The translations under genes were made by a program, and so were the position numbers. Positions 34,740 to 45,844 of a DNA stretch of 64,000 bases are shown here, in pieces. This stretch comes from Polyporus tsugae. Taxonomy: Eukaryota; Basidiomycota; Agaricomycetes; Polyporales; Polyporaceae. The stretch spans positions 806,001 to 870,000 of the forward strand of contig JAHRBS010000005.1 in the NCBI GenBank assembly GCA_024305745.1, in the 5' to 3' direction. Numbering within the stretch: position 1 is the stretch's first letter; each line of letters opens with the position of its first letter. The notes below the pieces were generated by a model that worked only from the letters and a program-made list of their open reading frames with translations, did no database searches and was not told the origin of the DNA.

Positions 34740-35223
34740 ATGCACCGAACTCGTGGACGGTCCGCTTCAAGGCATCTCCGAAGTCCTTCATCCAGCCCGG
34801 CTAAGCCTCGATATAGTGCACGTGCTCGAGACAGTCGTAGCCCCCAGCCTGAGCCAGGCCGGAGGGGGCCAGACTCCAGGAGTACTTACTCCAGGTGCCG
34901 CCGTATCGCCTTCGCCCAGTGCCACGGGCGGTCCGCCGACTGCGTGCATTTTCCGAGGATGAGGCGGATGCCCTCATCCGCGACGCTCATGTCATGGAAC
35001 AACTCGGCGAGTCGGCGACGCCAACAGGTACATACCTGCCAGCGCAGCGTCTTCCTGTCAACAGGTTTACGCTCTACATGTAGCAGCAGCAGTTCCATCC
35101 TCCAAACAGGCACACTGCTGATTGGCTATAGGGAGGCCGAACGGCAGGGCAGGGGACATGGAGTGTAATTGTAAGTAATGGCTCAGTGGGGGCGGGCTGT
35201 CCGCGATGAAGATATCGCGCCTC
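34740..35223 (-). pseudogene. Decayed C-terminal fragment of a HET-type gene
   Basis: Read 5'-3' on the minus strand, fragments align in order with the C-terminal module of HET protein 1, but in different frames: RDIFIADSPPP near 35220, MELLLLHVERKPVD near 35090, DEGIRLILGKCTQS near 34980, HWAKA near 34910, then YDCLEH and GWMKDFGDA near 34770-34830, the latter with an in-frame stop between. No HET domain is present upstream. It is the remnant of another HET paralogue and is non-functional as it stands. Confidence 0.75.
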
Positions 35224-35599
35224 TGAGCCGTGGCCGTCTTCCTATTGATAGCCTAGCTAGGCTTTGAACGCGTGAACGTTGAACATGAGACGTTGGAACG
35301 TTAACATTGACGGTTCCTTAAGCTCAAGAGCTCGTGTGCAAGGCCACCTTCAACTTGTCGAATCCATGGCGCCAGCCACGTGGCAGCCAGGTAAGCGCGC
35401 TGTACTTACTGTGGCTTGACAGCTTGACTCCGTGCTGCCACCGCATGCTGCAAGTTCGCTTCGACCAACTTCTCGTCCCGCCACCATCCGACCAGTACTC
35501 CTGACGCGCGCGGACGTGTTGCCAGCTACATTGAACGAGGTGCGCCCAGCAAATCTCCTAACCGATACGAATATTCACTTGAGACTTGTAGCTCGAGAG

Positions 35600-37191
35600 A
35601 TGCTGTCCCCTCCGGTATCCGCGACACACCGCGCCCTTATAGCATGTCCCGATATCATCCTCGAGATCATCCAGCAAACACCTCCTCTATCAGATGATTA
35701 TTCCGAGGATCACCGTCAGCTTTTGGCAGCATTAGCGCTTGTATGTAGGGCATTCAACAGGCCCGCTACCAAGGCTCTCTGGTCCCGACTGGATTCATTC
35801 TTCCCCCTCATGAACCTCTTTTCTGCCTTCGATGGCAACTTGAAGAGGACTGACCCGAAAATATTTCCCACATATGTGCGTTGCTATCATCTCGAAGTGG
35901 CTCCCGTTATAGCTTTGTTGCTGACAACAACGCAAAGATGATTGCGGGCGACATCACCCCACACGAGTTCTCGCGCTTTTGTGAACTTGGCAGCTTTCTC
36001 CAAGCAGTCGCCCCTCCTGACTGCATTTGCGAGTACGACACCGTCCATCCCGACTCATGGTACCATTTGTCACGGATCTCCCAAGGAAAGCCGCTGTTCC
36101 CTTCGTTACGGGACCTTCATTGGACTATTCAGCAGCCCTCCAGCGCAGAAACCTTGTTTCTCTTGTCATCATCCCTTCGACGCCTAACCGTTTGTTACAG
36201 CGGTATTAGCCATGATTCGCGGGAATGGACGCTGAGTCAGGGCATGCTATTCCGCACTATACCCAACATCGCCCCACTGCTCACCCATCTCGCCATTGAC
36301 AACATCCACGAAGGGCTCCTCCCCGCTTGTCTTTCGAATGTCCACGATCTCCGCGCGCTCCGTGTGGTCTCCCTCGATCAAGACGTGGCTATCAGCGTCG
36401 ATGTCCTCCGCACTCTGTCTTCTGTGGAGTCATTGGAGGAGCTCTCATTTGCTGTCCACTCGCTGGATAACCCCGTCCAGTCCTCTGGGTTCTCTACACT
36501 CAAGAAGCTCGAGATTACCGTCCTGTCAGGGTCGGCGTCTCCTACGCTCGAAGCTTTCTTCTCCCCGAGCCTTCGTGAGCTTGTCCTCCGGAATCAATCC
36601 AAGGTGTTCAACGCAGACGAGATGTCCGCAACATCTACAATCCTCGCGCAACGCTTTCCAGCCCTGGAGGACCTCATCTGGGCCTTGTCGGTTCGAGACG
36701 GGGTGCGGATGGAAACCGCGCTGGCTCCCCTTTCCCCCTTGCGTTTGGTCAAAGCCTCCCTCGAATTCCATGGTTCCATGGTGTCCAACCTCACTGACGA
36801 TTTCCTCATCGCACTCGCAAAGTCATGGCCGCGGCTAGTCGAGCTGTCCATCACCAGTCCGGACCAGCACCACGATGGGTCCCTCACCGGCGTAACCCCA
36901 AACACCCTTCTCGCTCTCGCTCGTAACTGTCCGCAATTGCAGCAGCTCCACCTGCCACGGATGAAGGGCCCACGGCTCCAACAGGTCGGCGAGTATCCGA
37001 TCCTGCAACATGGTCTGCGCGCGCTTGTCGTGGACCGTATGGACTCAGAGTATGTGCCATGCGCGTTGGTCGTGGACAGATTATTCCCGGATTTGGACAC
37101 GACGAAAGGATATACTACAGGCATTCCTTGGGCGCGGGTCATGGGCGGTGTTCAGTTGTGTCAGCTAGGGAGGTCTAACCGGGTGTCATAG
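35600..37191 (+). CDS. F-box/LRR-like protein
   Basis: Exons 35600-35875 and 35938-37191 (62-nt intron, phase 0) give 509 aa. The ATG at 35600 starts MLSPPVSATHRAL; the frame is open further 5' but has no better ATG. Residues ~12-58 (CPDIILEIIQQTPP...LAALALVCRAFNRPATKALW) fit the F-box-like motif of basidiomycete F-box proteins. The rest is a series of leucine-rich segments (LRRLTVCYSG, LLTHLAIDNI, SLEELSFAVHSL, LRELVLRN, LVELSITS, LQQLHLPRM) consistent with an LRR solenoid. Such proteins are candidate SCF ubiquitin-ligase receptors; the substrate is unknown. It is intact, unlike the other three F-box loci here. Confidence 0.8.
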
Positions 37192-37669
37192 AGGCTAGGC
37201 AGAGGTGAGTTGCATCTCTCGAATGACTTCGATCGGACAGAAGTCCGATTAACGCGTGTTGCATCCTAGGGTGGATTCGACACATCTTGTCATTACTGTA
37301 TATAATGTCATATTCACTGAGAGCTACTTCAACGTGACGTTAGTCGTGAATTGCCAGAGGCGGACCAGGATCACGCCACAACGAACATTCGCAGATATTC
37401 CTGGAGCCTTGGAGCCGTGGAGAACTATCCAACGTACGTGTAACACGCCCACTTGTCGCGTTGGAGCCCCACGGGTTTCGCGAAATTTGACTCCCTTGCT
37501 TCATTTCTTTTCAGGGATCCGTACGGCTCTGATAGCTTTAACGATAGAAGCAAGTACTGAGAAGCAGAATGAGGGGCACCGGACGGTCTCACAGCCTACC
37601 CGCTGAATCCCTCTCCAGGCCGACGTTCTCCATCGTATCCAACACTCGCAGCGACTCCTCCCGAACTCG

Positions 37670-37978
37670 ATGGCGAGCTCTACCAGCCCCAACAACGTAA
37701 CCGAGAGCTGGCTTCCAGGCCCTGACAGTACCATGTTCTACACCCTGACCTATGCTGCGTCCAGCCCTCGCGCCGTCGGCGTCTTCGTGCACGGCTTCTC
37801 AGGCCACTGCGTTTGCTATGAGTGGATCCCCATAGTATATGCTGTGCGAGGGATGATGGTGCTTGCATTGCATGACGTGGGTTTGGAAGGACCGCATTCG
37901 ACGCGGAGGCGAAGGGTGGCCGGTGGCTGTACGGGAGAGGTGCAATCGTATCAGAATCGGGTTTGTCTCTGTGTTTAG
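37670..37978 (+). pseudogene. Truncated monoglyceride-lipase-type gene
   Basis: Starts ATG 37670 with VTESWLPGPDSTMFYTLTYA, AVGVFVHGFSGHCVCYEW and VYAVRGMMVLAL, closely matching the first ~70 residues of the lipase at 52104. After that the homologous sequence (GFGRTAFDAEAKGG) continues in another frame, so the annotated frame runs on as nonsense to 37978. The catalytic GHSMGG region and everything after it are missing. It is a 5' fragment with a frameshift. Confidence 0.8.
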
Positions 37979-38529
37979 GCGCAGTGAGACACGTCACAGG
38001 GAAAGACGGAGATGGAAGGAGACATACTTTTAAGTTGAGGGTGCCGGCGCGACGAGAAGCACCGCGCACGCTGCGCGCGCAGAGATGGGTTTTTCAAGAG
38101 GACGTGCCGGCGAAGAACTAAACGTATTCCGTGGTGATAAAAGGGGTTCCGACGAGAAGAACAATGTACCAGTCTGAAGCCGAGAGGAATATGAGAAGCC
38201 AGCATGCAAGGAAGGGTCGTACTTAGCAGGGGCGAGCCAATGTCCAGAAGCCAAACTTTGATGGAGAAAGTTCATCATCATCGCACTTCTCGCTCCATCT
38301 AGACACTCGCCTCGAACGTGTCCCCCGAGCGCTGCGGCAAGGCGTTCAAGCTCCGCTTCCCGACGTCCACAATCGAACTCTGCTCTCCGTCGACCCCGTC
38401 GTCCCGGTTGACGCCAACGTCCACCGGGCGTGTCAAAGTGAGCAATATCGCCTGAGGCCGTCGAGGATCCTCTTTGCGCCCGGCGGTCGGCCGCTGAGGT
38501 TGCCGATACATTAGTCCAGCGCATGCTCG

Positions 38530-39300
38530 CCGTCGCGGTTTTGGGTTCTTGTCACCAACCAAGGCCGACGCGCACCGTGATGAGCGTGAGCGTGATCCTG
38601 ATCATTACAGAGCCGGTCGGTGAGATACCAGACCAGATACAAGATGACCCAGAAGCTGGGAGTCACGTATGAGTGAACGACGAAAACGTAGCAGGGCGGA
38701 ATGCCACGCACGTCCATAGTGCCGCACTCTCCACAAAGATCGCGATGCTGTCCTGATATCCAGGTGGTTGTAAGGCGTAGCCGAGGTTGAGGGGGTTGAG
38801 CGGTACGCACCATAAGACTCTGCCCGCCTTCCAATACTCCCGTGTTCCTTAGGAGACGGTTCGACGTCCAGACACGGTAGGCTATCACCACTAAGAATCC
38901 GTGCGGAGTTCAGCCTTGCTCAGGTTGGGGTACTAGACTACGTACATGTTCCGTAGAAGTTTGTACTAGAGGCCGGCATGAGTTGATTGATTGGACTTAT
39001 AAAAACCGCGACCAACGTACCAAACCGTCATAACGCAGGTCGCGGTGATCCAAGGGACAACTGCAGCCGTGAACACCCCTGTATCGGAGTGGGATATGGT
39101 GAACTGATGTAGGGTGGTAACTTGCGAATTCGAGGTAGGCTAACCCAAGTGCATAGTTCAGCCACTGGAGAGTTCCCCTTATCAGGAAGTTCCAAACATG
39201 ATATCCCGACGTGAACGATTGGATTGGAAATGGACGACACCTATGGATAACACTGTCCGCACACGCTTTAAAGAATCCTGAGCTGCCATCCACTATTCAG
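38530..39300 (-). pseudogene. Remnant of a basidiomycete multi-pass membrane protein gene
   Basis: Exon-like pieces on the minus strand read GVFTAAVVPWITATCVMTVW (before a GTACGT near 39020), IAYRVWTSNRLLRNTG (near 38870), then DSIAIFVESAALW across an intron near 38740, and finally ITLTLITVRVGLGW with a stop near 38560. The order and motifs (VESAALY/W, TVRVGLG) are those of a large, functionally uncharacterised basidiomycete seven-helix family, and match remnants at 50690-51640. The last exon needs a one-base frame change, and the 5' exons were not found. Probably a pseudogene; an intact gene with unusual splicing is less likely. Confidence 0.5.
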
Positions 39301-39760
39301 AGCAAGGGCAGCATGCTGTCCCCCGGGGTGCAAACTTGACGGGGCCGCGTAAAACTGCCGTTCTGACGGGGAGATGCCTTGAAGGGCGGAAATTGGCGTG
39401 TTATGATGAGTAGGATAGTCAAGAGTCATGGCCGTTGGAGTGGACGATGTGCGACAAGTAACCCTCAGCGCTTGAGTTTCGGGTGAGCCCCTGGCAAGCC
39501 CTCGAACACCGCAAGCGGTGCCATGGCCAGATCTGAGATTTCTGGTCGTCGGGCTGCCAGCTCTGCACTGACACACTGACAGCTTGCAGCAACGCTCAGT
39601 CCTCCCAGTCCTCCCTCGTCTCGCCGACCCCCGTGGCACATCCTTCCGGCTTGTATTTCTAACTTAACAATCGCTTGCCTTTGCTTCGCTCTTTCCCATC
39701 CCTCTGCCTGACTGGGTCTAAGGGCTACGACACGTCTGTGCGGCCGCTATACTATTCGCA
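39301..39760. other. Intergenic: promoter region of the L-type lectin gene
   Basis: C/T-rich sequence precedes the ATG at 39761. No other feature was recognised. Confidence 0.4.
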
Positions 39761-41780
39761 ATGTTCTTCAAGGGCCTTCTCTATTGCATAACGCTCCTGC
39801 CTCTGGGCATCCTCGCAGCACTGGATGATAAGGGGAAGTTGGCGAATAGGACAATCGATAGGGTGAGTCTCAGTTTTGTTTCCCGTTGGATGTCAGTCTC
39901 CGAGGCCGCACGGACGCATCTGTTCGTGCCGTGGGATATATGCGCTGTCCAGTGAGACTCTTCTGAAGCTCGCTCGGATCCGCAAGATTGGAACGTACCT
40001 ATGCGTGAATGGCCCCTGCATATGTCTCCACTGGAGATTGTGCAGTTCGGAAGCTTCTTCGCCTTAACGATGAAACACCGACATCATGGGTGTTGGTAGC
40101 TCCCTTCGACTCTCGGAGGAGCGACAGTCAGGTTTTCTGCTGCTAAAAACCTTCCATCTCGATACGAGTCGTTGCCGTTCCCTAATCTCATGACCTTGTA
40201 GACTGTTTCCCTCCGAACCCACTCAATACACCCGCCTTATATCGACCAAGACCTCCAAAATCGGTACGTTCTTTCTAAGCATCGTACGTACGCACCCAGT
40301 CTTGATCGACCCTTGCGTCCGCAGATGGTGGGACTTTGGCGCAGATGCATACGTGGTGCGTCTCTCCCTTAACAACAAGCATACGCGCGCTCAGTATATG
40401 CTCTCTAGAACACGAACAAGCACATCCGTCTCACTCGCGCAAAACCATCCCAAATGGTCCGTCGCACCCCTCCTAGCCACCGTTTCCGTTCCCGTTGAGC
40501 TAACGTGGCACACAGGGCTGGTTATGGTCGCGCGTCCCGCTCACAGCGTCGAACTTCGTCCTCGAGCTCGAATTCAAGGGGCGTAACGAGCCGAGTGCCT
40601 TCCCGCCGCGCGTGCTTACCCCGCATCCTCGAGCAGGTATCGGGCGACAACAACCACCTCTTCGGTGACGGTATGGCCATCTGGATAACGAAGGATCGTG
40701 CGCAACCAGGACCAATCTTCGGTAGCAAGGGTGAGCCCGGTCTTTTGGCCTCGAGTCTATCTGTTCCTCATCCCGTCCACCCCTCCAGACAACTTCGAGG
40801 GCCTCGGTCTGTTCCTCGACACGTATGTCTCATGCAGCGTCTATATATATGCGTGTTCATAGGGGAGCTAAAGCCAAGGCGTGCAGATATGCAAACGCAC
40901 GGCACCCGTACTCGTTCCCCCGCATCACCGCCATGCTTGGCGACGGCAAGACACCGTATGACCTGGATAATGACGGCGAGAAGAACAGCCTCGGCGCGTG
41001 CTCTGTACGTCTCCTCCTGTCTTCCCGTGCTACAACGCGACGAAGAGGATGAACTAACCGCATGTTCCCGCGCGCACATAGGCGAACTTCCGCCGGACGA
41101 ACGTCGCGACGAAGCTCAAGATCACGTACCTCCGTGAGCAGTACCTCAACGTCAAAATTCAATACAAGGCCTGTGGGTACCCCCCGATATCCTCGTCTAT
41201 GCGCATGCGCGTGCTCGTGCTGACCCTCGCTCACCCGCACAGGGGACGACTGGACCGACTGTTTCACCTCGTACGGCACCGTCCTCCCGCTCGCGCCCTA
41301 TGTCGGCTTCTCTGCCCTCACCGGCGACGTCTCAGACAACCACGAGTGCGTCTCCTTCTCCTTCCTTCCCTCTCCTCCCCTTCCTCTCCTCCCTTTCCTC
41401 TCCTCCCTTTCCTCTCCTCCCTTTCCTCTCCTCCCTTTCCTCTCCTCCCTTTCCTCTCCTCCCCCCGCCGCTCTCCGTGCACAGACCACTGAGGAGCCAC
41501 CCACAGCGTCATCGGTGTGACGACGTACTCGGCGATCCTCTCCAGTCCCGACGCGCAGCGCGACAAGCTCACGGGCTCGAAGAAGAAGCTTGGCCTCCAC
41601 ACCCTCACCGAGTCCTCCTCGTGGTCCTGGACGCTCATCAAGCTCCTCGCCGTCGCCGGCGTCCTCGTCGGCGCGTTCTACGGCTACAGGACGTATGCAC
41701 TCCGCCAGGGGGGTGGTGGCGGGTTCGGTGCGGTTGGCAGAGGCATGCAAGGCTTCGGGTATGATAGCAAGCGATTCTAG
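39761..41780 (+). CDS. L-type lectin, ERGIC-53/Emp47-like cargo receptor (one suspicious splice donor)
   Basis: Exons 39761-39862, 40202-40263, 40325-40355, 40409-40456, 40516-40578, then from 40637 through several more to 41780. A signal peptide (MFFKGLLYCITLLPLGILAA) is followed by lectin motifs: WWDFGADAYV, HIRLTRAKPSQMGWLWSR, VSGDNNHLFGDGMAIWITK, LGLFLDTYANA, HPYSFPRITAMLGDG and FSALTGDVSDNHDVIGV. A C-terminal membrane span (WTLIKLLAVAGVLVGAFYGY) precedes a short cytosolic tail ending SKRF. ERGIC-53/Emp47-type lectins carry glycoproteins from ER to Golgi. The exon ending EFK at 40578 must join VSG at 40637, but the donor reads GG instead of GT. Retention of that sequence would shift the frame. 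Introns 1 (339 nt) and the (TTCCTCTCCTCCCT)n intron are also odd. Confidence 0.75.
41381..41464. repeat. 14-nt minisatellite, six copies, in a lectin-gene intron
   Basis: TTCCTCTCCTCCCT is repeated six times without interruption (last base C in the final copy), with a degenerate copy just upstream. It lies inside an intron of the L-type lectin gene and extends its polypyrimidine tract. Confidence 0.9.
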
Positions 41781-42020
41781 CTTGACTTCAGGGGCGGCGA
41801 CGGGATGGGCGGCGTATCTTAAGTAGGGTGCAGCACATATCCGTTCCAATGAGGGTTGCACGGGATTCACGGTGTCCGTGATTCTGGTGTGCTCGAGATT
41901 GGTTGATTAATTATTGGGATCCGGAGAACTCTGCGCGATCAACGCTCGATTTTTGCTTTCTTTTCGACCATCTAAATTCACATAACGAAGCAAAAATGTC
42001 AGACTTTCAAAACTTTCAAA

Positions 42021-42092
42021 TGGACATTCAGGGGATTGAACCCTGGACCTCACGCATGCGAAGCGTGCGCGCTACCACTGTGCCAAATGCCC
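42021..42092 (-). tRNA. tRNA-Ala (anticodon CGC)
   Basis: On the minus strand GGGCATT pairs with AATGTCC, with discriminator A. The D arm is GCAC/GCGC around AGTGGTA. The anticodon stem CACGC/GCGTG has loop TTCGCAT (anticodon CGC). The T arm is CAGGG/CCCTG with TTCAATC. It is 72 nt with no intron. Confidence 0.85.
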
Positions 42093-42479
42093 GCACGTAT
42101 TGGCGGCAATATGGGTTTAATATAAATGGTGAGGACGGCAAGGTAGCCAACCTCCGAGCTCTCGCGGTATGTAACCGCGGGCCGCCTCGTCTGTCACCGT
42201 TCCGTTCAACACTTTGTGTTTCCGACCTGTCTGTTGCTCCCTGTTGCTCCACTCTTTCCCACTTCCTCGGTGACTATGATAGGTCTAACGGTAGCGGCGT
42301 GTACCATCTTGCTCCTCCTGATTCTTCGATGGCCTTGTGTGTTGCCTCCCCCTCTAGATACCTTTCGGCGACCATCAGGCCCTGTGAACAACGGTGGACC
42401 ACGGCCAGCCAAGGCCAGTCCTGGGCAGCGAAGGCGATTGCGTTACTCATCGAGCATGCTCAACATCTCGGGTATTTAC

Positions 42480-42790
42480 CTTCGAGGACATCTCCCGACA
42501 GGTATGTTCCACTCCACGTATATGCGCGTCCCGCGGGTGACTAATTGGCAGGTGGACAGATATGCAAACTGACGGCACGCAAGCTCTACGCAGCTGTTTG
42601 TTCCACACCTGCCGGGGTACACTGCAACACGACGGACAGGACGGGCGGCGCGTGCCGTCGCGTGCACGCAGGCGAACTCTAGCCCGGAAAATAACACGAC
42701 GAAGCTCTACGGACACGCATGCTGACGCACAACGACGCAGGGTACAGGCGACGACGGGGATCTTGCGCTCTAGGTGGCCCCGACTCGTCA
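42480..42790 (+). pseudogene. Degenerate fragment of the L-type lectin gene
   Basis: Short blocks match the lectin gene in order: GATATGCAAAC-GCACGGCAC (lectin ANARHP exon start) near 42558, and GGCGAACT...ACGACGAAGCTC near 42670-42710 (lectin ANFRRTNVATKL exon). The reading frame is destroyed. It lies 0.7 kb downstream of the lectin gene and directly upstream of the KDEL-receptor pseudogene; a similar pair occurs at 50020-50626. Confidence 0.5.
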
Positions 42791-42929
42791 GCCAGCGAGT
42801 GGTGGCTTGATGCGCGGGGACGAGGAGTGCTTACGACGGAGCGCGCTCGTGCTTCACCCGCTTAGAACCCCCAAGGCGTGAATCTTCGCTCCCACGGATG
42901 CTGCTCCTCACCACGCTTCTTGACACCTT

Positions 42930-44516
42930 TTGCGAGCAAATATAGACCACCTCCCGCAAGTATCTCCATGCAAGACGCACACTGTATGCGACCACGTTCA
43001 TCACCCAATGGCCCTACCTCTTGTACAAATGGCGCTTCCTCCATAACGACCATGAAGATTCTGTTCATCATGAGCGGCTTCCGCATCTTTCTGCCTCGAG
43101 AAGATCAAGCCCCACCGTGTTCTTCCCATCGTCCCTTCGTACCGCGCCTTCGATCACCCTCTTCTACACACTCATGCTCCGCGTCCGTCGATCGACCCAT
43201 ACCGCGCCTCCTGCTGGCTTCACACTACACCGGCCACCAGCTGCCTGCGGAGTTCTTTGGGGGGTTCGACCTCCTCCCCTGGGCAGCGAGACGGTCAACA
43301 TCCGGCCCCGACGATCAAGTGCTTCGCGTGTAACGTTCTCGCCACCATCGGCGCTGGCGCGACGACGACTACGAACGTCGACCGGCATGCTGTGTGGTGC
43401 AAGTCCCTTTGAGGCGGAGGGTGTGCGAGCAGAGCTCGGCCGTGTACACTCGCCGGCTCGGAAGAATCGGTCTACTAGGTGCGCTCAAAGAAGACGTACC
43501 CGACGCACTTGGTCCTGCCAGCTGGTGCCGCTGCCGCGGACGACGCATAAATGGACTGCGGCGACGCTGTATATCCATCGTCGCGAAGCTCGTGTTCAAC
43601 ATCGTGGCCGCGCTCGCTGCGCCGTGCGAGGTTCGCGTTCTTCTTCCACTACACCCGTTCACCGTCACCGAGCTCCTGTGGTCGCTCTCTATCTCCTTCG
43701 AGGCCGTCGCGATCCTCCCGCAGCTGTCCATGCTCCAACGGACGGGACGAGGCCGAGACGGTCACGACGCACAACCACGTCCCTCTCTGCGCCCACATGG
43801 CGTTCTGTATACCCAATTGGATCTTCAGGTATGTCATGCGTTATTATCGCTGCTACGCTCGCATCAAGCTATTCGTATTGAGGTGTTGGCGTTCTGCGGA
43901 GAGGACTTAGCTTTCAATTCATATTGAGCCTCATCGTTGGCGCGGTCCGTGGCACGACGTCGGGGTTGATGGTCCAGGATGGCATCCTCCGACGCCTGGC
44001 TTGGAGGAGCAAGCGTTGCGTCGTGCTGTAACCAGAAGGCCGAGTTTTCACAAGACGCGAGGATGGCGTCCTGGGGAGCAGCCATCCTCCCCCCCTACAC
44101 GACGGGTCCCTGTTTCAGTTGCGCTCTGCCAACTTTCGAGATGGGAGGTGCTGTCATAGCATAGGTTTCGAAATAGATGCCTCGTGCTAGGTTTTGAAGG
44201 GAAAGAAGTGTGTTTAAAATGCTATTCATGTGATCGGCTGTGTTGCGCGCGCACTTTGGTTGGAGTCTCGGCATCCGACGTTCGTTGCGCTGACCGCCGT
44301 TACCCGTCCAGATAATTTACGGAGGACAAGATCGACGTGATCATCGTGAGCGCGGGTCTCGTGCAGACTGCGCTGCGCTGTACCTCGACTTCTTCTACGT
44401 CTACTTTACGAAGTGCGTCCCCTCACCCCATGCTCGCATATATGCCGTGACACTGATGGAATTCGTGGTGCGTGCAGGGTGCTCCAAGGACAGAAGTTCG
44501 AGCTGCCTGCATGACG
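42930..44516 (+). pseudogene. KDEL (HDEL) receptor pseudogene, ERD2-like
   Basis: Pieces of ERD2 occur in order but in several frames: LYKWRFLHND then MKILFIMSGF (near 43015-43085), RFAFFFHYT (near 43635), VTELLWSLSISFEAVAILPQ and LSMLQRTG (near 43665-43750), EAETVTTHNHVPLCAH and IPNWIFR (near 43755-43830), FTEDKIDVIIVSAGLVQTAL (near 44315), YLDFFYVYFTK, and after an intron VLQGQKFELPA with a stop at 44514-44516. Lesions include a +2 shift at RTG/EAET and a 5-bp tandem duplication (CGCTG) before YLDFF. ERD2 retrieves HDEL-tagged ER proteins from the Golgi; this copy cannot encode a full receptor. Confidence 0.85.
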
Positions 44517-44785
44517 ATCGCAATGTCGTGTCCGAAAATAATATATTGCGTTCGCTGTCTCTCGCTGTCTGACCGTTCGCGGTTTATAGGTTGCAGGGCC
44601 CTCAATCGACAATGTGCAATCATTCCGGGCTGTAAAGCGGACTCTCGATCTGACCATTACAATTCGTCGGTGGGCTGGAGGCCGCATCGCGTCCCGTTGA
44701 GCTACACTGCTAAGCCTACGTTTTCGTTAACGTGCTGCTATTGATGTCACGATGCGCTACTATATACAGGTTTGGAATACGACAG

Positions 44786-45844
44786 TCATTGTCCGATGAT
44801 ATGGGAAATGTCACGGATGTGTACGACACCTTCGTCGTCTCCGGATACCAGCCTCTTTCCGTCCAGAGAGAACACGATGTGTGTCAGCACGTTCTCGTGG
44901 TCAGCGAAGGTCGCCAAACATGATCCGTCCCCGGACCTCCATAATCGTACTGTTGTGTCGTCCGACATCGTCGCGATGTAATTCCCGTTGGGAGAGAAAA
45001 GCGCCTGGCTGACTCTGTCCTCGTGTCCCTCGAGGGACAGCATACATTCCCCACTCTTTGCGTTCCAGACCTTTGCCGTTTTGTCAGCAGATGCTGACAA
45101 TATATGTCGACTATCAGGGGAGAAAACAGCATCCGCAATACGCCCCGTGTGTCCTTCCATGACTACGAGCTGCGTGCATGTGACAATATCCCACACACGC
45201 AGGCAACGGGCATGAACAGTGACGAGGTGCTCGCTGGAGGGATTGAAAGACAGGGCATAGATCTCCCCGTGGGCCGGGAACCTCCTCGGAGGTGCATCTT
45301 GTGCCAGAGCATCCCACATGCAGACATGTTCTGCACTTTCATCGGAGAGTTTGGAAGACCACAAAAGCCACCGGCTGTCAGGGGAGAAGAAGGGGAAACA
45401 GCTGCGCTGGGTCGCGGGCTCCTCGAACACATGGCGCTGATGGAAACTGCGGCCGTCCCAAAGGTGCACCGTACCGAGTTTGGACGTTGAGGTGATCCAC
45501 ATGCCGTCCGCTGACCAGCTACAGCCGTAGTGCTGCTGCGTCGTCACATCCGGCCCGTCCTTCGTCTCTCCAACTACTTCGAGGACCTGTACCTGCGTCA
45601 CCCCCCCGTCCAGGGTATCCCATACTTTGACTGCCATCCCGTCATCACCACCGGAGAGGAGGTAACGGCTGTCTGGCGAGAATGCGAGGGAATTGACCCA
45701 ATGACCATCATGGCCCACCCATTCATGCACGATGGTTCCCTGGTGCGCATTTCATAGGATGATGGTGCCGTCCCTGGAGGAGCTGGCGAAAAACCTTCCG
45801 TTTGGCGAAACAACGAGGGATGAAACGTGATCGTAATGACCCAT
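44786..45844 (-). pseudogene. WD40-repeat protein with premature stop
   Basis: From ATG 45844 (MGHYDHVSSLVVSPNGRFFA) the frame reads DGTIIL then TGA at 45752-45754, exactly where the WD40 pattern expects Trp (xLWDxxxG). The same frame continues NAHQGTIVHEW and then about 315 residues of WD40 blades (VNSLAFSPDSRYLLSGG, VKVWDT, GCSWSADGMWITSTS, VHLWDG, LRVWDI, AKVWNAKSGE, VRLWRSGDGS) to the stop at 44786. A single TGG to TGA change thus separates the first blade from the rest. Upstream, only about 70 nt separate it from an F-box gene, so the N-terminus may also be truncated. Possibly a remnant of a larger NACHT-WD40-type or stand-alone propeller protein. Confidence 0.7.

Noticed and set aside
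41298..41870. 190-codon minus-strand ORF opposite the lectin gene
   Set aside because: Mostly the complement of the 14-nt minisatellite (Glu/Arg/Gly runs) and of lectin exons.
43949..44160. Possible separate small gene or insertion inside the ERD2 pseudogene
   Set aside because: It lies where an ERD2 intron is expected. It has some inverted GAGGATG/CATCCTC words, but no TIR pair or target duplication could be confirmed.
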